A stretch of DNA of 64,000 nucleotides from Nymphalis io (Eukaryota; Arthropoda; Insecta; Lepidoptera; Nymphalidae). The notes beneath the pieces were generated by a model. The model made no database searches. It was not told the DNA's origin and worked only from the letters and a program-made list of their open reading frames with translations. Position numbers and translations under genes: made by a program. Positions 1 through 12,307 of this stretch are shown in pieces (the first letter of the stretch is position 1; each line of letters opens with the position of its first letter). The stretch covers positions 1,550,001 through 1,614,000 of the forward strand of contig NC_065910.1 of NCBI RefSeq assembly GCF_905147045.1, written 5' to 3'.

Positions 1-47
1 AAATGACTTGCGACTCTACGGAAAACTATATATTACTTTAATTTTAC

Positions 48-318
48 TAGGTGGTAGGGTTTTGTACAGTCTGGGTAGGTAACACTGACTCATCAGATAT
101 TCAGACACTAAACAGCAATAATTAGTATAGTTGCGCTCCGGTTTGATGAGCCAGCGTAACTACAGCCACAAGGGACATAACATCTTCATTCCCGAGGTTG
201 GTGGCGCATTGCCAATGTACGGAATAATATTACTTACATCGCCATTGTCTGTGGGCGAGTGTGACCACTTAACATCAGGTTGCCCATTTGCCCGTTCTCC
301 TGCATCACAAAAAAACTG
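48..318 (+). mobile_element. Repeat-4 copy, near full length
   Basis: Starts GGTGGTAGGGTTTTGTAC, runs through the shared core (GGTTGGTGGCGCATTG, GACCACTTAACATCAGG) and ends in an A-rich tail near 310. Repeat-4 is about 290 bp and occurs some 18 times in this window in both orientations. The A-rich 3' end suggests retroposition, but I see no convincing B box, so it may be a SINE or the 3' end of a LINE. Confidence 0.75.
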
Positions 319-1375
319 TGTTCTATATAAGTAGAAAATGTTTGAACGTATGTCCTCTGTGCATTCCTACGCCATTCGTGCCAGATACGTATCTTAACTT
401 AAATTTTGGCAACTGTACCATTCGATAAAATGATTAAAGTTCATAGATGGAACTGCCCCAATAAAACCTCAGTTAATTTAAACCTTTTGCAAATAACGCC
501 TTTGATTTGATATGAAAAAAAACTTTTTTTTTCGTCTATGAACTATGACACGGGAGTGTAAATACTGGTAGCTTTCAAACACCGAGCTGTTACTGAGAAA
601 ATTTTAAATTGTTTTGATCAAAATAATAAAAATGGCGTATTTCCAAATCTTTGTATATATAATAGTTACTGTGACTGAGCTCCTAGAAAATCGGTCCACT
701 GGACCGGTTTTGATGAAATTTGTTGTATTCGAGAGTCCTGGATGGTTTGGATTTCAACCGATAGCTGTGATTGGATTCCCAGATTTCAACCGTACTAAGT
801 CGCGACGTATGGCTAGTTTTAGATAAATGACAAAGTCAATCAGATAAAAGTTAATAAGCAATTGAAAAATCAGCGCTAAGTTGAAATTGCGAAAAAACTT
901 ACGAGATAAAGCAACGTTGTCATAAAACCCTGTTTTAATATTAAAATTAACTTTAAAAGGATATATGAAATGATAAAAAATGTATACAGTATATGTAATG
1001 TAAAGAGAATAATAAATCTTATTGCGACGTCACAACGACGTCGACGAATATTGATGAGCTTGTACAGACAGCATGAAAATTGTTTATATAATATAAAAGA
1101 TAAAAACATAATTTTATTAATAGTTTGAAAGATTATCGAGAAAAACGGGCTAATTTTGGAAAGACTATAGCTCTTATTAACATGGAGTCGACGCGTAAAA
1201 ATCAACAGCAGAGTGGATTCGGTTTAGCTAATAATGTAATATTTACTTGGTGGTACAGTTTTAGGCAAGCTCATCTGGATAACGCACATCACACACTCAT
1301 CACATATTCCACCAGCAAATAACAGTACAAAGTATTACAAAACAGTTATAATATTATACACTATAACGATTTACT
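319..1375. other. No recognisable gene
   Basis: AT-rich sequence with short ORFs only. None has splice sites, a signal peptide or motifs that support coding. Nothing repeated elsewhere in the window was recognised. Confidence 0.5.
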
Positions 1376-1377
1376 TC

Positions 1378-1605
1378 GTGTTTTATAGGAAACTTGGTCA
1401 AGTCTTTTCGTCACGGTTACCGCAATGCTTGAAGACAAAAGTCTTCAACGAGTGCATCTTACCGGTTATGACGTATGGAGCCAAGACATGGACACTAACA
1501 ATGAGATTGGTCTACCATTTTAAAGTCGCTCAGCGAGCTATGGAGAGGCCTATGTCCAGCAGTGGACGACTAAAGGATGATGATGTTGATGACTACGATG
1601 ATTAT
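1378..1605 (+). mobile_element. RTE-type LINE 3' fragment, internally deleted
   Basis: Encodes the RTE C-terminal block (RLPQCLKTKVFNECILP, then MTYGAKTWTL and FKVAQRAMER) and then jumps directly to the extreme 3' end (CAGCAGTGGACGACT, followed by TGATGATG-like units). The zinc/linker part seen in the copies at 9.8 and 22.8 kb is missing. The fragment is dead. Confidence 0.8.
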
Positions 1606-1704
1606 TTGAGTATGAAGTTCTGTTATATTTAGATAAGTCGTGGTTCTTTTAATCAAATATCCCATTGGTTGCTTGGTAACAATTGATTAGTTATAATAGA
1701 AGAA

Positions 1705-1980
1705 GAATAGATTGGCAACTGCCCTAGTGCGCTTTCCGCCTTGGATATTCCGGCGGATATGGACACTAGGGTCTATCCACAGACCCACATCCTCCTTTAG
1801 AACAGCGAAAGCGCACCCCCTCCAAGTGTGCTCGAGGCGTCAAAGCGGCGAGAACATTGGAAGGCTCTTGTAACTTGGCGTTATCGTCTCTGCGAAGCAA
1901 GCGCGTCGTTTTAGCGATCCTGCCAGCCTTCGAAGCCTGGATGAGACGGAAGCGATGAGTCACCTTCCGACTTACGTAGG
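1705..1980. repeat. GC-rich block of unknown identity
   Basis: Clearly more GC-rich than the surroundings, with an open 65-residue antisense frame (1766-1963) rich in Arg. It abuts the R1-clade fragment that follows and may be part of the same insertion, but I could not place it in the element. Confidence 0.4.
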
Positions 1981-2215
1981 TAATGACCGGTCACGGTTGT
2001 TTTGGAAAATACCTGTCAAAGATTGGACGCGAAGAGACGACTATGTGCCACCACAGTGGCGCGGACCGCGAAGTCGGACATGATCTTTCCCTGCGAGCAA
2101 TCAGACGGCGGAGTGGGAATAGGAAAGTGCCGATCCTGCTCGGTGGAGATGACGTCGACGTCGTCTCGGCCCTTCCACAGCCCCGTCGCCCGGGGCTACC
2201 GTTTCCTTTTTTTAT
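1965..2215 (+). mobile_element. R1-clade LINE, C-terminal zinc-knuckle fragment and 3' end
   Basis: The frame from 1983 reads TGHGCFGKYLSKIGREETT followed by a CHH-type zinc knuckle in which one Cys is Ser. This is typical of the C-terminus of R1/TRAS-like reverse-transcriptase ORFs. The GC-rich 3' region ends at about 2205 before a T-rich then A-rich boundary. The copy is 5'-truncated and shifted in frame after about 2090. Confidence 0.65.
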
Positions 2216-3300
2216 AACAATAAAAAGCTTTTAACGCATAATACATTTTATTTTCGCGTAAATAACATCTGTCGCATGTCACCCATACTTCTAACATATT
2301 TATTTATTAAATCAGTCGCTATGGCGCTGTTGACATTTCATTTTAGTTATATTATAGTTAAAACAACTATACCAAATTCTTTAGCATAATTTTTAAGAAT
2401 TTGTAATTGCAATACTGGGAATTAAACCCAGTAAAGGCATAGGAATGAGATTGCGTATGGAGAGGAGCGTGTAAAGGACGCGCAGATGAAATTTGATATT
2501 TTGTTAGCTAAGACGCGCTCTTAAGTCAAATCCACACAACCGAATGAGCAGATACTGAGATAATTAGCTGCACACGCATTTCGTGCCGATAACAATACAA
2601 TTTAGTATACTATATTTGTTATTCGATTAAATTTAATAAAACCTTGTTTTTAATTTTATGTTGAATATATTTTCAAATTTTTTTGCTAACCTTCCGTAAT
2701 GAAGGCAGGTATAAGGTAGATTTTTCCGTTCGCGAGACACTGATTAGTGTGGTAACTCGATATCCTGTGTTCTGAACATCCTGTTCAAGCTTCCGCCTAA
2801 TTGAACAAGAAAGCACGAGATGCTTTAAGCATGTTAGCACACATATTATTCTTGGTACTTCATCGACGTTACTAAACAAACATAAAATAAAAACAACGAT
2901 TAAAATTTGTTTTTTTTATTATCAACTTACAGCCTGTTTGGATTCTAATAGAATGGTGATTCATACTAAGGCCTGTATAAAGCTCTACCGTCAATATGAT
3001 TACGTAATTTATATCTTATGAGTACAGAATGATGATATTGACTTTAAATGATACGTAATTGTAATAAACAGTTTTTTTTAAAATTAATAATCACCCCCAT
3101 AGGTATTCGTACTATAAGAAATATTAAACATTCTTTACTACGTCACTTACCCTACTAACCATGGAAAATAAGATGATATGTGTGCCTATAACAACACTGG
3201 CTCAGTCACCCTTCACAGCGAAATACAACAATACAATATTTTGGCAGTACGTTCCCAGGTGGGTTTTCTTAAAAAATAATTAAAAAAGTAAATTTTATCA
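2216..3300. other. No recognisable gene
   Basis: AT-rich, with short ORFs on both strands only. No family match was recognised. Confidence 0.5.
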
Positions 3301-3309
3301 CGTATTTTT

Positions 3310-3445
3310 CAATACCTCTAAAGTCAATCCCGCCTACAGACACTCTAACACGGCTCGCCAGACCGTTGCCCTCCTATCGGCTCCCGAGGGCCCTCGAGGC
3401 CCTCGGCCAAGCCGTCTTTGTTCCGCATTGTGGGAACAAAGCATA
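3310..3445. repeat. Isolated GC-rich patch with hairpin
   Basis: A 130-bp GC island in AT-rich DNA containing a palindromic run of CCCGAGGGCCCTCGAGG and a 9-bp stem (CTTTGTTCC / GGAACAAAG) at 3415-3441. It may be a LINE 3'-UTR scrap. Origin unknown. Confidence 0.35.
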
Positions 3446-3711
3446 CTTGGTGTATAATAGCGTTCTAAATGCATTCAGTGAAGATGAATAAGCTATTTAG
3501 ATTATATAATTGACTTCCTTCTTCTTTTGAAATCTTCAGTATTTCATATTACGAAAAGGAAAATCACAGAAACCTTCTAAATTACACGAAGTTGAACTCT
3601 ACGTGTATAAAAATATGTTCCGAATACGAGGTTAACGAGAATTATGTTTGTTGAAATGCTTTTTTTAATAAAAATTTTATTGTGAGCCACGTTATTATTA
3701 TATATATATAT

Positions 3712-3901
3712 TAACCACCGACGCCCATAGATTTTGGGAACTGTAAGACATATTAATCATCCCTTACATCGCCAATACGATAGTAACCTTGGAAACTCTC
3801 ACACTTCAAACCAGAACATAAGAATACTAGCATTGCTGCTTGGCGGTAGAATATATGATGAGCTACAGACGGGCTTGTACAAAGCCCTACAACCAAGTAA
3901 A
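3712..3901 (-). mobile_element. Repeat-4 copy, diverged
   Basis: Antisense copy. It carries CGCCCATAGA, CATCGCCAA, CAAACCAGAACA, the GGTAGAATAT block and the terminal ACAAAGCCCTAC. Internal deletions are present. Confidence 0.65.
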
Positions 3902-4607
3902 TTACAACTACTTATTTTATGGATTTTTATAACTACGAAATTCGGTTTCATAGGTGAAGCCGTTATATATTGTTTAATTAATTACCCATTAGAATCTATG
4001 CGATGGCTGTCTTCGAAATGGTTCGCAAAAGCTATAGGATCATTTTCATAACACATTCGCGGCTCTTTCTGCGCTGTGAAATATATCTATTAATGATTTG
4101 AAGATTATTAATAAAATAAAACACACTTTAATTGAAACCGAACCGTAAAACCATAGCAAAGGATTTGCAGCTGTTGCAGTTGAGTCTATACCTGGTTGGT
4201 GATGAAGGAATAAAGTCAGTTGTCAAAGAGGTGATGTCTATAATTTACAATAACAGCTAGTACAAAAAATTAAATACAATTAAATGTTCATGTATGTTAT
4301 GTAATATATAATCAATACTTCTGTTTACACGATATTCTGGTAATTATCCAATATAATAATTGACAATCAGCTCGTAAAGTCCGTAAACAAAATTAAAATA
4401 AACTGTTATTGAAATGACTATAATTGCGATATTCAAACAGGAAATCGCTAAAGCATTATTCACACTAGATACTTTATTCCTTGATGATATAAGTGTTTTT
4501 TTTTTTACATATCAAACGAATAACATATATGATAAAGCACTTAGTAAATTTTATGCTAAAACGTATGGTTTGATTTCTCGTCCTAATCTGTGTCATCCAT
4601 CAAAAAA

Positions 4608-4907
4608 CCAAGATGGCCAAGTGGTAAGAAGCACGTGAATCTAAACCGGTGATCGTGGATTCAAACCCGGGCAACCACCACTGAATTTTTCATGTGCTTA
4701 ATTTGTGATTATAATTCATCTTGTGCTTAACGGTGAAATAAAACATTGTGAGAAAACCTGCATGTGTCTAATTTCACTGAAATTCAGCCACATGTGTATT
4801 CCACCAACCCGCATTGGAGCAGCGTGGTGGAATAAGCTCCAAAACCTTCTCCTCAAAAAGGGACAGGAGGCCTTAGCCTAGCAGTGGGACATTCACAGGT
4901 TGTTACA
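4608..4907 (+). mobile_element. SINE-1, full length
   Basis: tRNA-like head with A-box-like AAGATGGCCAAGTGGTAAGA and B-box-like GATTCAAACCCGG, then a conserved body (AAACCTGCATGTGTCTAATT, GGAGCAGCGTGGTGGAATAA) and end CAGTGGGACATTCACAGG. The head is not a functional tRNA gene: there is no acceptor-stem pairing or anticodon arm that I can fold. Confidence 0.85.
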
Positions 4908-5454
4908 TCAAAATGAAGGAACTTTCGAATTCGTAAACTTCGTTTAACCGAAACAAAATTCGCATAACATTTAATCTATATGATCTATTCGTACTAAATG
5001 TAGAAATAATTATAAATGTAATTATAATCAAATAACCGAAATTAGTCAATTTATATCAACAATAACATCACCGGCGGCGTATTGATGTGATTAAGGCGTG
5101 TAATTAGCGATTAACGCACCGATTTGGATCAGATTCGGTTAATTTATAGGGGTATTGTTGTCCTTTGTCTTCGCTGCAATGTCGTGTTCAACTAAAACCT
5201 ATATATTAATTAACTATCAAGGTTTTCAGTTCGCATTATCTTATTAATTTATATACATACACCTGAATTCAAAATTGATCTTGTTTCTGATGTGAAAATT
5301 CCATGGTCAGATGGCACAGGCCATATATAATTAATAAAGAGGCATATTGTTCTTTACAAAATTATAAAGATGACAATTGATTTTTTAAATTTGTTATCTT
5401 TGATTTTCATATAGGATATATACCTTTAATTTCTATGTCTAGTAAAGTAAAGTA

Positions 5455-5835
5455 GAGTAACAGCCTGTGAATATCTCACTGCTGGGCTAAGGCCTCATCT
5501 CCTTTTTTTAGGAGAAGGTTTCGAGCTTCTATGTCAAATTGTTCTTTAATGTCGCGATAGGCTTTCCGACGTTTTTGATCTTTGTATTTAGATGATATTT
5601 TCTTGTGACATGTAACTCTTATGGACCACACAATTTCCATGTCATAAATAAACACTATAACAATGGTCACGTGCTTAGCGGCGAAAGAAAACTTCGTGAG
5701 GAAATCTCCATGTGTCGAATGAATTTACGCCACCAACGTATTGGAGCGGCGAGGTACTATTTCACTACGCTTCGAGCGTATACCTTCTAGATATGAGGCC
5801 TTTGCCTAGCAGTGTGTTGTTCAAAGGCGTTAGGA
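5455..5835. mobile_element. Two decayed SINE-1 pieces in opposite orientation
   Basis: 5455-5540 is the SINE-1 3' end in antisense (CAGCCTGTGAATATCTCACT). 5660-5835 is a diverged sense body (GTGCTTAGCGGCGAAAG, ATTGGAGCGGCGAGG, CTAGCAGTG). About 120 bp of unrelated sequence separates them. Confidence 0.6.
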
Positions 5836-6369
5836 TTACTTTGTTACACGAAATAATGGCAAGCATGAAATACCGCTACACTATTTATCAAATACACTTA
5901 CGTCATTATACAAAATAAAATGTTGACCGATTGTTTCTTGAACATTACAAGATTCAAAAGGCGTTTATGTAATCTGTTATTTTTAAATCTCTGTATTTTA
6001 AACCGGCGAACATTTTTCAACATCTACCAACACTTCAGGAAATACAGAAAAGTACACTACTTACCACCCAAGAGGGTGGTAGGTGGTATATATACGAATA
6101 AAATTATATTTGCAAACAAGCCATTTCTATTTGCAAAAGTCAAACAATAAATTAATAGAGCAAATTTTAACCTGGCTTTGTTTAACTTGAACTCAAAATC
6201 AATTGTAAAACGATTACGGGATGTTGTTTGAAATTCGGACCGAATTTCCAACTAAGCTCAAACCACTACTACGAATTAACAGCCGTATTTTTTAAATAAT
6301 TAATTGATCCTCGTTTTATATTATGGTATTCAATAATTTGTTTGTTTTTTTTTAAATATTAAAAATTGA

Positions 6370-6460
6370 TGGCAGACATGGACAAATATTAACCATCACT
6401 TACATCGCCATTGCGCTACCAACCTTGGGAACGAAGATGCCATGTCCCTGTGCTCGTTAG
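6370..6460 (-). mobile_element. Repeat-4 fragment
   Basis: Antisense core only, with TTACATCGCCATTGCGC and CCAACCTTGGGAAC. Both ends are lost. Confidence 0.5.
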
Positions 6461-7039
6461 TTACTTCTCATTTTATTATTTTTACTCCATTGTTATTTAC
6501 TATTTTTTTTATATTTTTTAGTATTTTTAATCGTAACCACCAACATCGTGGCGTCCGTTAACGGGCACATTTTTTTTAATATATATAATTATTATTTAAA
6601 TGTATACTATTATATAGTAAAGAATAAAAAACTATACATACCAATTTACGAACGTTACAAATGGTACGGCCAAATGCGCTCTAGAACGGGAATGACGAAA
6701 ATTAGCTTTGAATTTCACCGAAAGCTATTGCAAAGGGATTATTTTCATATTTCTTAGCTGTAAATAACTCCATCTCATGTAATGTATTTATGTTGTCTAT
6801 ACAAAAGGTTGCGCTTTAGTTCATTGAATCAAATCGATTTAGTTCGTACAATTTTATTGTTTTGCTTATAAAACATGCAACTCAATTAATTTAAAATATA
6901 AACGATTTATCACAAATGATTCCACTATAATAATTTCATAGTTGCTTATTATATTGATTGATTTGTTTCACGTTTACTATCAAAACTGCTTAAATACTTT
7001 TCAAGGAAATTTTAGGCTTTTTCTATTTGATTTCTATTT

Positions 7040-7430
7040 GAGTGCTTTCTATCGACTGTATCATGGCGAGCGCTCTGAGGAATTATTCTCTCTAATTCCT
7101 GCTTCCCCATTCCTTCTTTAGTCTACGCGAGCTGGTCCTCGATGTCACCGCCTAACTGTGACATCAATTTCATCGTGCACGAAGAAATTTGGCAACTCCT
7201 TTGTTTATCCCACTTCCAAAAAATGGAATTCCTTACAAGCTCACGTGTTCTCCTCCTCTTACAACCCGGGTTCCTTCAAACGAGGTGTAAAGAGGCATCT
7301 TATGAGCTGGCTAGGCGGGGGCGGCTAGTGCAGAACATTCTTCCCGACTGTACTGGCCGTCGTCGCGTTTGGACTCTACTGCCACTTACCATCAGGTGAA
7401 GTAGAGTCTCCCGGCGCATATAAAAAAAAA
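7040..7430 (+). mobile_element. CR1/Jockey-like LINE 3' end, 5'-truncated
   Basis: Collinear with the 3' 390 bp of the antisense element at 19.9-21.7 kb: TTCTATCGACTGTATCA, GTCACCGCCTAACTGTGA, the GGAATTCCTTACAAGCTCACG block (WNSLPAHVF in the parent) and the terminal TACCATCAGGTGAAGTAGAG. It ends in GGCGCATATAAAAAAAAA. Typical 5'-truncated retrotransposon copy. Confidence 0.8.
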
Positions 7431-7761
7431 TCACAAAATATTATATTCGACGTGAAACATCTAATCTGTGTTTTAAGACCGACCGTATACGACATGAAGC
7501 TTTCTTATACCGTCAAACTCCCTCCCACCGCCGTGCTCACCTCCCTTGTGTGGCGCGTATTTTTTATAGTAACGAAGTATATTATAAATAAGGAAAATAT
7601 TTATTTTAGTAACGACACTATTTTGTTGTATAGATTATATTCCGTATTTATTTATTGAATTTCTTTCAATAATCATCTATTTCACATTTAAAAAGCGTCT
7701 CGGGACAGCCACATTTTTTAATTAGACTAGTCTTGTTAAAGCACAAGTTCGTTTATAAAAT

Positions 7762-7800
7762 TACTAGCTGTGCCTCGGGGTTTCATCTATGACAAATTTA
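7762..7800 (+). repeat. Start of an ACTAGCT-type interspersed repeat
   Basis: Contains ACTAGCTGTGCCTCGGGGTTTC, a decayed version of the ACTAGCT...CCCGGCTTCGCACG start common in lepidopteran genomes. The downstream extent is unclear. Confidence 0.4.
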
Positions 7801-8640
7801 TATTATAAGTGGAAATATAAAATGAAAACAGAAAGTGAATTTTAGATAATTTAATGTCAACTTTTGCAAAAATCCCCAAGTATTATATGATATCATATTA
7901 TACATTATCGACAGTGAAACGATGCTGTCGGTAAGAATCATGAAACTAGTTCTTAATTCAAATAAATTCACTGAAAAATCATATAAAATCTTTTTACTTC
8001 CAATGAATAATCTTCGTTTTTCATCTATTCGACAAACGCCTTTGTACATTCAATAATAGCTTCTATCGGTATGGGACCCGAGACACGGTTAGTTTTCCGT
8101 GCTCTATTATAATTTTCAATACATCTTCAGATGCAGACTAAACGGCAGTTTTCGTGGTTGCTATAAAAGGCTTGCATGCCTCGGTATCGGTCAGAGGGAC
8201 AGTTGGAAGAAAAAAAATTAAATTTTAGTATTTATTTATTTTACAATTCCACAATTTAGGAAGAATTAAGAAAACGATAAAAATTACTAAATCGTTTTCA
8301 AAACCTTAGTTTTTTTCTTACAACTATTATGTGCATTAGAAACTAATTAAAGATAGCCTGGCTATTGCTTGGTTTAAACTCAAATCAATTATATGTATTG
8401 GTTTTCAGAAAACGTAAGCAATATTATATCCTTGTCAATTATATATATACATATATATATGTACAATATATATGTCTTTATAGGCATTCTTACCTTAATA
8501 TAACAAATAAGACGCTTCGGCACCAATTAATCAGATTAATGGATTGGTAACTATTCTTTTCCGATTATATATGAGTTTATCTGTAGGCTTCCGTTTCGTA
8601 GTTTTGAGATGTATTTTAATTTATATTCTGTATATGTAGT

Positions 8641-10185
8641 ATGAGGAGGTGGACCTGGCGAAGCCCCGATAACGTGACAAGGAACGAGATAGACTTTATC
8701 GTTTCGAATAAAAGGCACATATTTAGAGATGTTTCAGTGATCAACAGGTTTAATACCGGAAGTGATCACCGCTTGGTTCGAGGCACTCTAAATATCAACT
8801 TAAAAGCCGAAAGATCGAGAATGATGAGGTCTACTCTCCGACCTACCATGGTCCAAGCTGCTCAAGGCTCCGAAAAGTTCCAAATGGAACTTCAAAATCA
8901 ATTCACCGCGTTGGAAACCATAAGCAGCATTGATGAGAGAACCGACACGCTGGTCAAAATACTGCAAAACACATCCCGCAAGTGTTTTCCGCCACAGAGA
9001 AGAGACAACGCACCAAAACTCTCTGCTGAGACACTCGAGCTCATGAGAAAACGACGAGAACTACCATCGTTTTTGTCAGATAAGGCCTTAAACCGAACAA
9101 TAAAAACGCTGACGCGACGCGATCTCTGACGCTCCAATACCCGTGCCATCAAGGCTGCGATTGAGCAAAATCGGGGATCGAAAGTGTTCGCTCGCAAGTT
9201 TGGGAGGCCACGTCTGACAAAACTTAAAACTGAAAATGGTGGTCGTTACCTCTAGGCCTGAGATTGTCGGAGAAGTAGAGAGGTTTTATGGGCAGTTGTT
9301 CTCTTCAAGATCGGATAAACTCGTGGGAATCAGTATTGATGACCAGCGCGCCCCTCTTATGCGCCATTACTCCGAGGAACTCCCGGTCGTTGACCAAGGA
9401 GAGATTAGGGCGGCTCTAGAACAGCTTAAAAACAACAAAGCTCCGGGAGATGACGGAATCACAACAGAGTTGCTTAAGGCAGGCGGGACTCCGGTCCTGA
9501 AAGAGCTAGCAAGCCTCTTTAATTCCGTCATCCAACATGGCAAGACCCCGGAAACGTGGAGCGGGAGTGAGGTGGTACTGTTTTTAATATACCTACCTAG
9601 GACAGATAATACAAGTCGGTAGGAACAACTTCGAGAAGGAAGCCGATCGAAGAATTCGCTTGGGATGGGCAGCATTTGGCAACCTTCGTCAAGTCCTCAA
9701 GTCGTCTATACCGCAATGTTTGAAGACGAAAGTCTTCAACCAATGCGTCTTACCTGCCATGACATACGGTGCCGAAACGTGAACACTAACTGCGGGACTA
9801 GTCCACAAATTCAAAGTCGCTCAGCGTGCTATGGAGCGAGCTATGCTCGGAGTATCTTTGAAGGATAAGATCAGAAATGAGATTATCCGGAAAAGAACCG
9901 GAGTCACCGACATAGCTTGCAAAATTAGCAGGCTGAAGTGGCAGTGGGCTGGTCACGTATGTCGTAGGACCGATGGCCGTTGGAGCAGACGAGTCCTAGA
10001 GTGGAGACCGCGAATCGGCAAGCGCAGCGTAGGGCGCCCTCCAGCCAGGTGGACCGACGACCTTAAGAAGGTGGCGGGCACCAACTGGAAGCGGAAGGCG
10101 GAGGACAGGGAGCTTTGGCGCACCTTGGGAGAGGCCTATGTTCAGCAGTGGACAACGATTGGCTGTTGATTGATTGATTGATTGA
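8641..10185 (+). mobile_element. RTE-type LINE with reverse-transcriptase core deleted
   Basis: Begins inside the endonuclease domain (SPDNVTRNEIDFIVSNKR, then GSDHRLVRGTL), continues through the linker to 9127 where an in-frame stop breaks the frame, shifts frame near 9235, and reads the RT N-terminal motif NNKAPGDDGITTELLKAGG to about 9575. There it jumps to the post-RT segment (TYLG-like, then CLKTKVFNQCVLP) and the C-terminal block with WAGHVCRRTDGRWSRRVLEW, ending in (TGAT)n at 10165-10187. The palm with the YADD box is missing. The element is dead, about 1.5 kb. Confidence 0.88.
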
Positions 10186-10197
10186 TATGTAGTATGT

Positions 10198-10384
10198 ATG
10201 CTTTACGGTGAAGGAAAACATCGTGAGGAAACCTGCATGTGTCTAATTTCACTGAAATTCTGCCACATGTGTATTCTGCCAACCCGCATTGGAGCAGCGT
10301 GGTGGAATAAGCTCCAAAAAACCTTCTCCTCAAAAAGAGGAGAGGAGGCCTTTAGCCCAGCAGTGGGACATTCACAGGCTGTTA
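10198..10384 (+). mobile_element. SINE-1, 5'-truncated
   Basis: Lacks the tRNA-like head. Starts at CTTTACGGTGAAGG directly after the TGAT tail of the RTE element, and ends at the shared GACATTCACAGGCTGTTACGG. Confidence 0.8.
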
Positions 10385-10389
10385 CGGAT

Positions 10390-10830
10390 ATGTAGTAACA
10401 GTTCTAGATGTTTATAAAATATATGTTTCGGTTAAGTACGGAATTGCATAATAATTTTTTTAGCGTTACAGATTTATAGATAAAATAATTATTACTAGAA
10501 ACCTTATTATTTACCAGCAAAACCTTAAATTCTTATTTAAAAACCTTTCCATTTTAACATTTAACAAAACAAAAGAATAAAAATATGAAAAACTTTTACC
10601 GCCCAAAATAACATAAAACCGTTGAAAGGCATTTCCGTGTTTGTTTTTTACTGACCGTACCCTGAAAGTAGAAAAGTGCATACGAACTCTCTCAATAAGC
10701 GTATTGGAGCAAAATCATAATACGGCTGTGGTTAGTTGTATGTGGTCTAAAGTAGAAGAGAAAATAAAGTATAATTAGAGAATAATTTTTACTTTTTATT
10801 TCAAACGTTATTTCTTTATTGTTTTTGATA
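10390..10830. other. No recognisable gene
   Basis: AT-rich spacer between a SINE-1 and a SINE-2 copy. I see nothing in it. Confidence 0.5.
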
Positions 10831-10831
10831 A

Positions 10832-11108
10832 CCTCGTTGGTCTAGTGGCTTGATGTAAGGCCACAGACCCGGAGGTCCTTGGTTCAATTCCCAGGTTGGG
10901 CCAGTAAAATATTATTGGGTTTTTCTGTCATAAAAGTCTCAGTAGGATTCTGAAAGTTGGAAGTGATTATGAGAGTTAGGGAATAGAGAGTGCACCTGTG
11001 TTTGCGCACACACTTGTGCACTATAATATCTCCTGCGTAGTTGGCTAATCTCTCTTGAGATTGGCCGCCGTGGCCGAAATCGATCTTGAGGACATTATTA
11101 TTATTGTT
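10832..11108 (+). mobile_element. SINE-2 with internal deletion
   Basis: Head CCTCGTTGGTCTAGTGGC (A-box-like) and GGTTCAATTCCCAGG (B-box-like), then an abrupt join to the 3' half (ATGAGAGTTAGGGAATAGAG, CACACTTGTGCACTATAAT, TTGAGATTGGCCGCCGTGG). Compared with the fuller copy at 21.9 kb about 100 bp is missing. The tail is (ATT)n. Confidence 0.8.
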
Positions 11109-11930
11109 TTCGAAAATTATTACATTACCACTAGTATATTATTATACATACATCATACTTATCTATACTTAGTTCATTTTTCTTTCTTATATATATAAAT
11201 GACCTGCCTTATATTTTATACGACCAGCTCGAGTTTCTTTGCTGATGACAAATAGTCATTCGCTTGTCATTGTTGTTGTTCCATTTGTTTGTGGTCGGCG
11301 AAGTAAGCTGCATGACAAGCATTAAGCATTTGGCAGTATTTTACGGGCTTTTGTTAGTAGATTTGTTAGTGGATTGTTTTCTTGCCACTATATGGATTGT
11401 TGAGGAAAATTGCACGCAACACCAAATTTCTTAATCGTCTTTTACAAAACCCACATGCTTCGAAAGGATGTAAGACTATTGAATCCATCAAACGATCGAT
11501 TGAAATGACTTATTTATTCTGCATAAATTATTATTTAATTTTTTGATTTCTTCAAGTGCTTTATTATTTACCTAAGCAGAAGTCTCGCCCAGTATAAAGA
11601 GTGAACGTCCAGACATGTCCACGAAAAATATAAACGAAGAAAACGTATGCCAAAAACGATTTGGCCTTGTGCTGTCTCATTTGTTATTCTACCGTCCAAT
11701 AAAACTTTATATTGCTTTTCGGTTTGAAAGGTTCAATTACTTTTTACAACATAGATGCTATTCTTAACATTGCATCGTAATAGATTGAGCTCTGTGTTAC
11801 CAGCTTTTGCCGGCGGTTTTAACGAATACCGATATGACTTTAAAAAAGAAACCCACTCATTGCTTAAAGGCAACGGCAAAGCAACTGCAACCCCTCCAGT
11901 TTTGCAGATGTCGATGAGCTATGGTAATCT
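11109..11930. other. No recognisable gene
   Basis: AT-rich. Short ORFs lack splice context. No repeat family was recognised. Confidence 0.45.
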
Positions 11931-11934
11931 TTTC

Positions 11935-12006
11935 TTTTATGGAATACGTAGGTGGGCGAGCGTATGGGCCACCTGATGGTAAGTGATTATAATGCCCATA
12001 GACATA
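11935..12006 (-). mobile_element. Repeat-4 tail fragment
   Basis: Antisense tail end: GTAGGTGGGCGAGCG, ATGGGCCACCTGATGGTAAG, then AATGCCCATAGACAT. The remaining 220 bp is absent. Confidence 0.6.
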
Positions 12007-12307
12007 ATAAAAATGTTCACCATCGTTTCATCGCAATCCGCACTTTGCTCGTAATCCGTACCGTGTACTATGAACATAACGAGATATCAATAAATGCAGG
12101 CAACATCCACTCGATAGATACGAAGCTAACATTTGCACTTTAAACCTTATTTTGTAGGTCATTGTACAGTAAACTACATGATAAATTTCGAAGAATAATA
12201 TATATTCTTGCGTGTAAAACGAATCTTAAATAGCTTAAATTTTAAATAGAATTAAATCTTATTATCTCAATTTAGATTATTTTAAAAGAATTATGATGAT
12301 AACTATG

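Noticed and set aside
614..826. 70-codon ORF near the left edge
   Set aside because: Low-complexity start and no family resemblance; expected by chance.
1125..1322. 65-codon ORF upstream of the RTE fragment
   Set aside because: No motif, no splice context and no neighbouring exon.
10142..10395. Overlapping ORFs across the SINE-1 body on both strands
   Set aside because: The same peptide (CMCLISLKFCHMCI-like) appears in every SINE-1 copy. It is a shadow of the repeat, not a gene.
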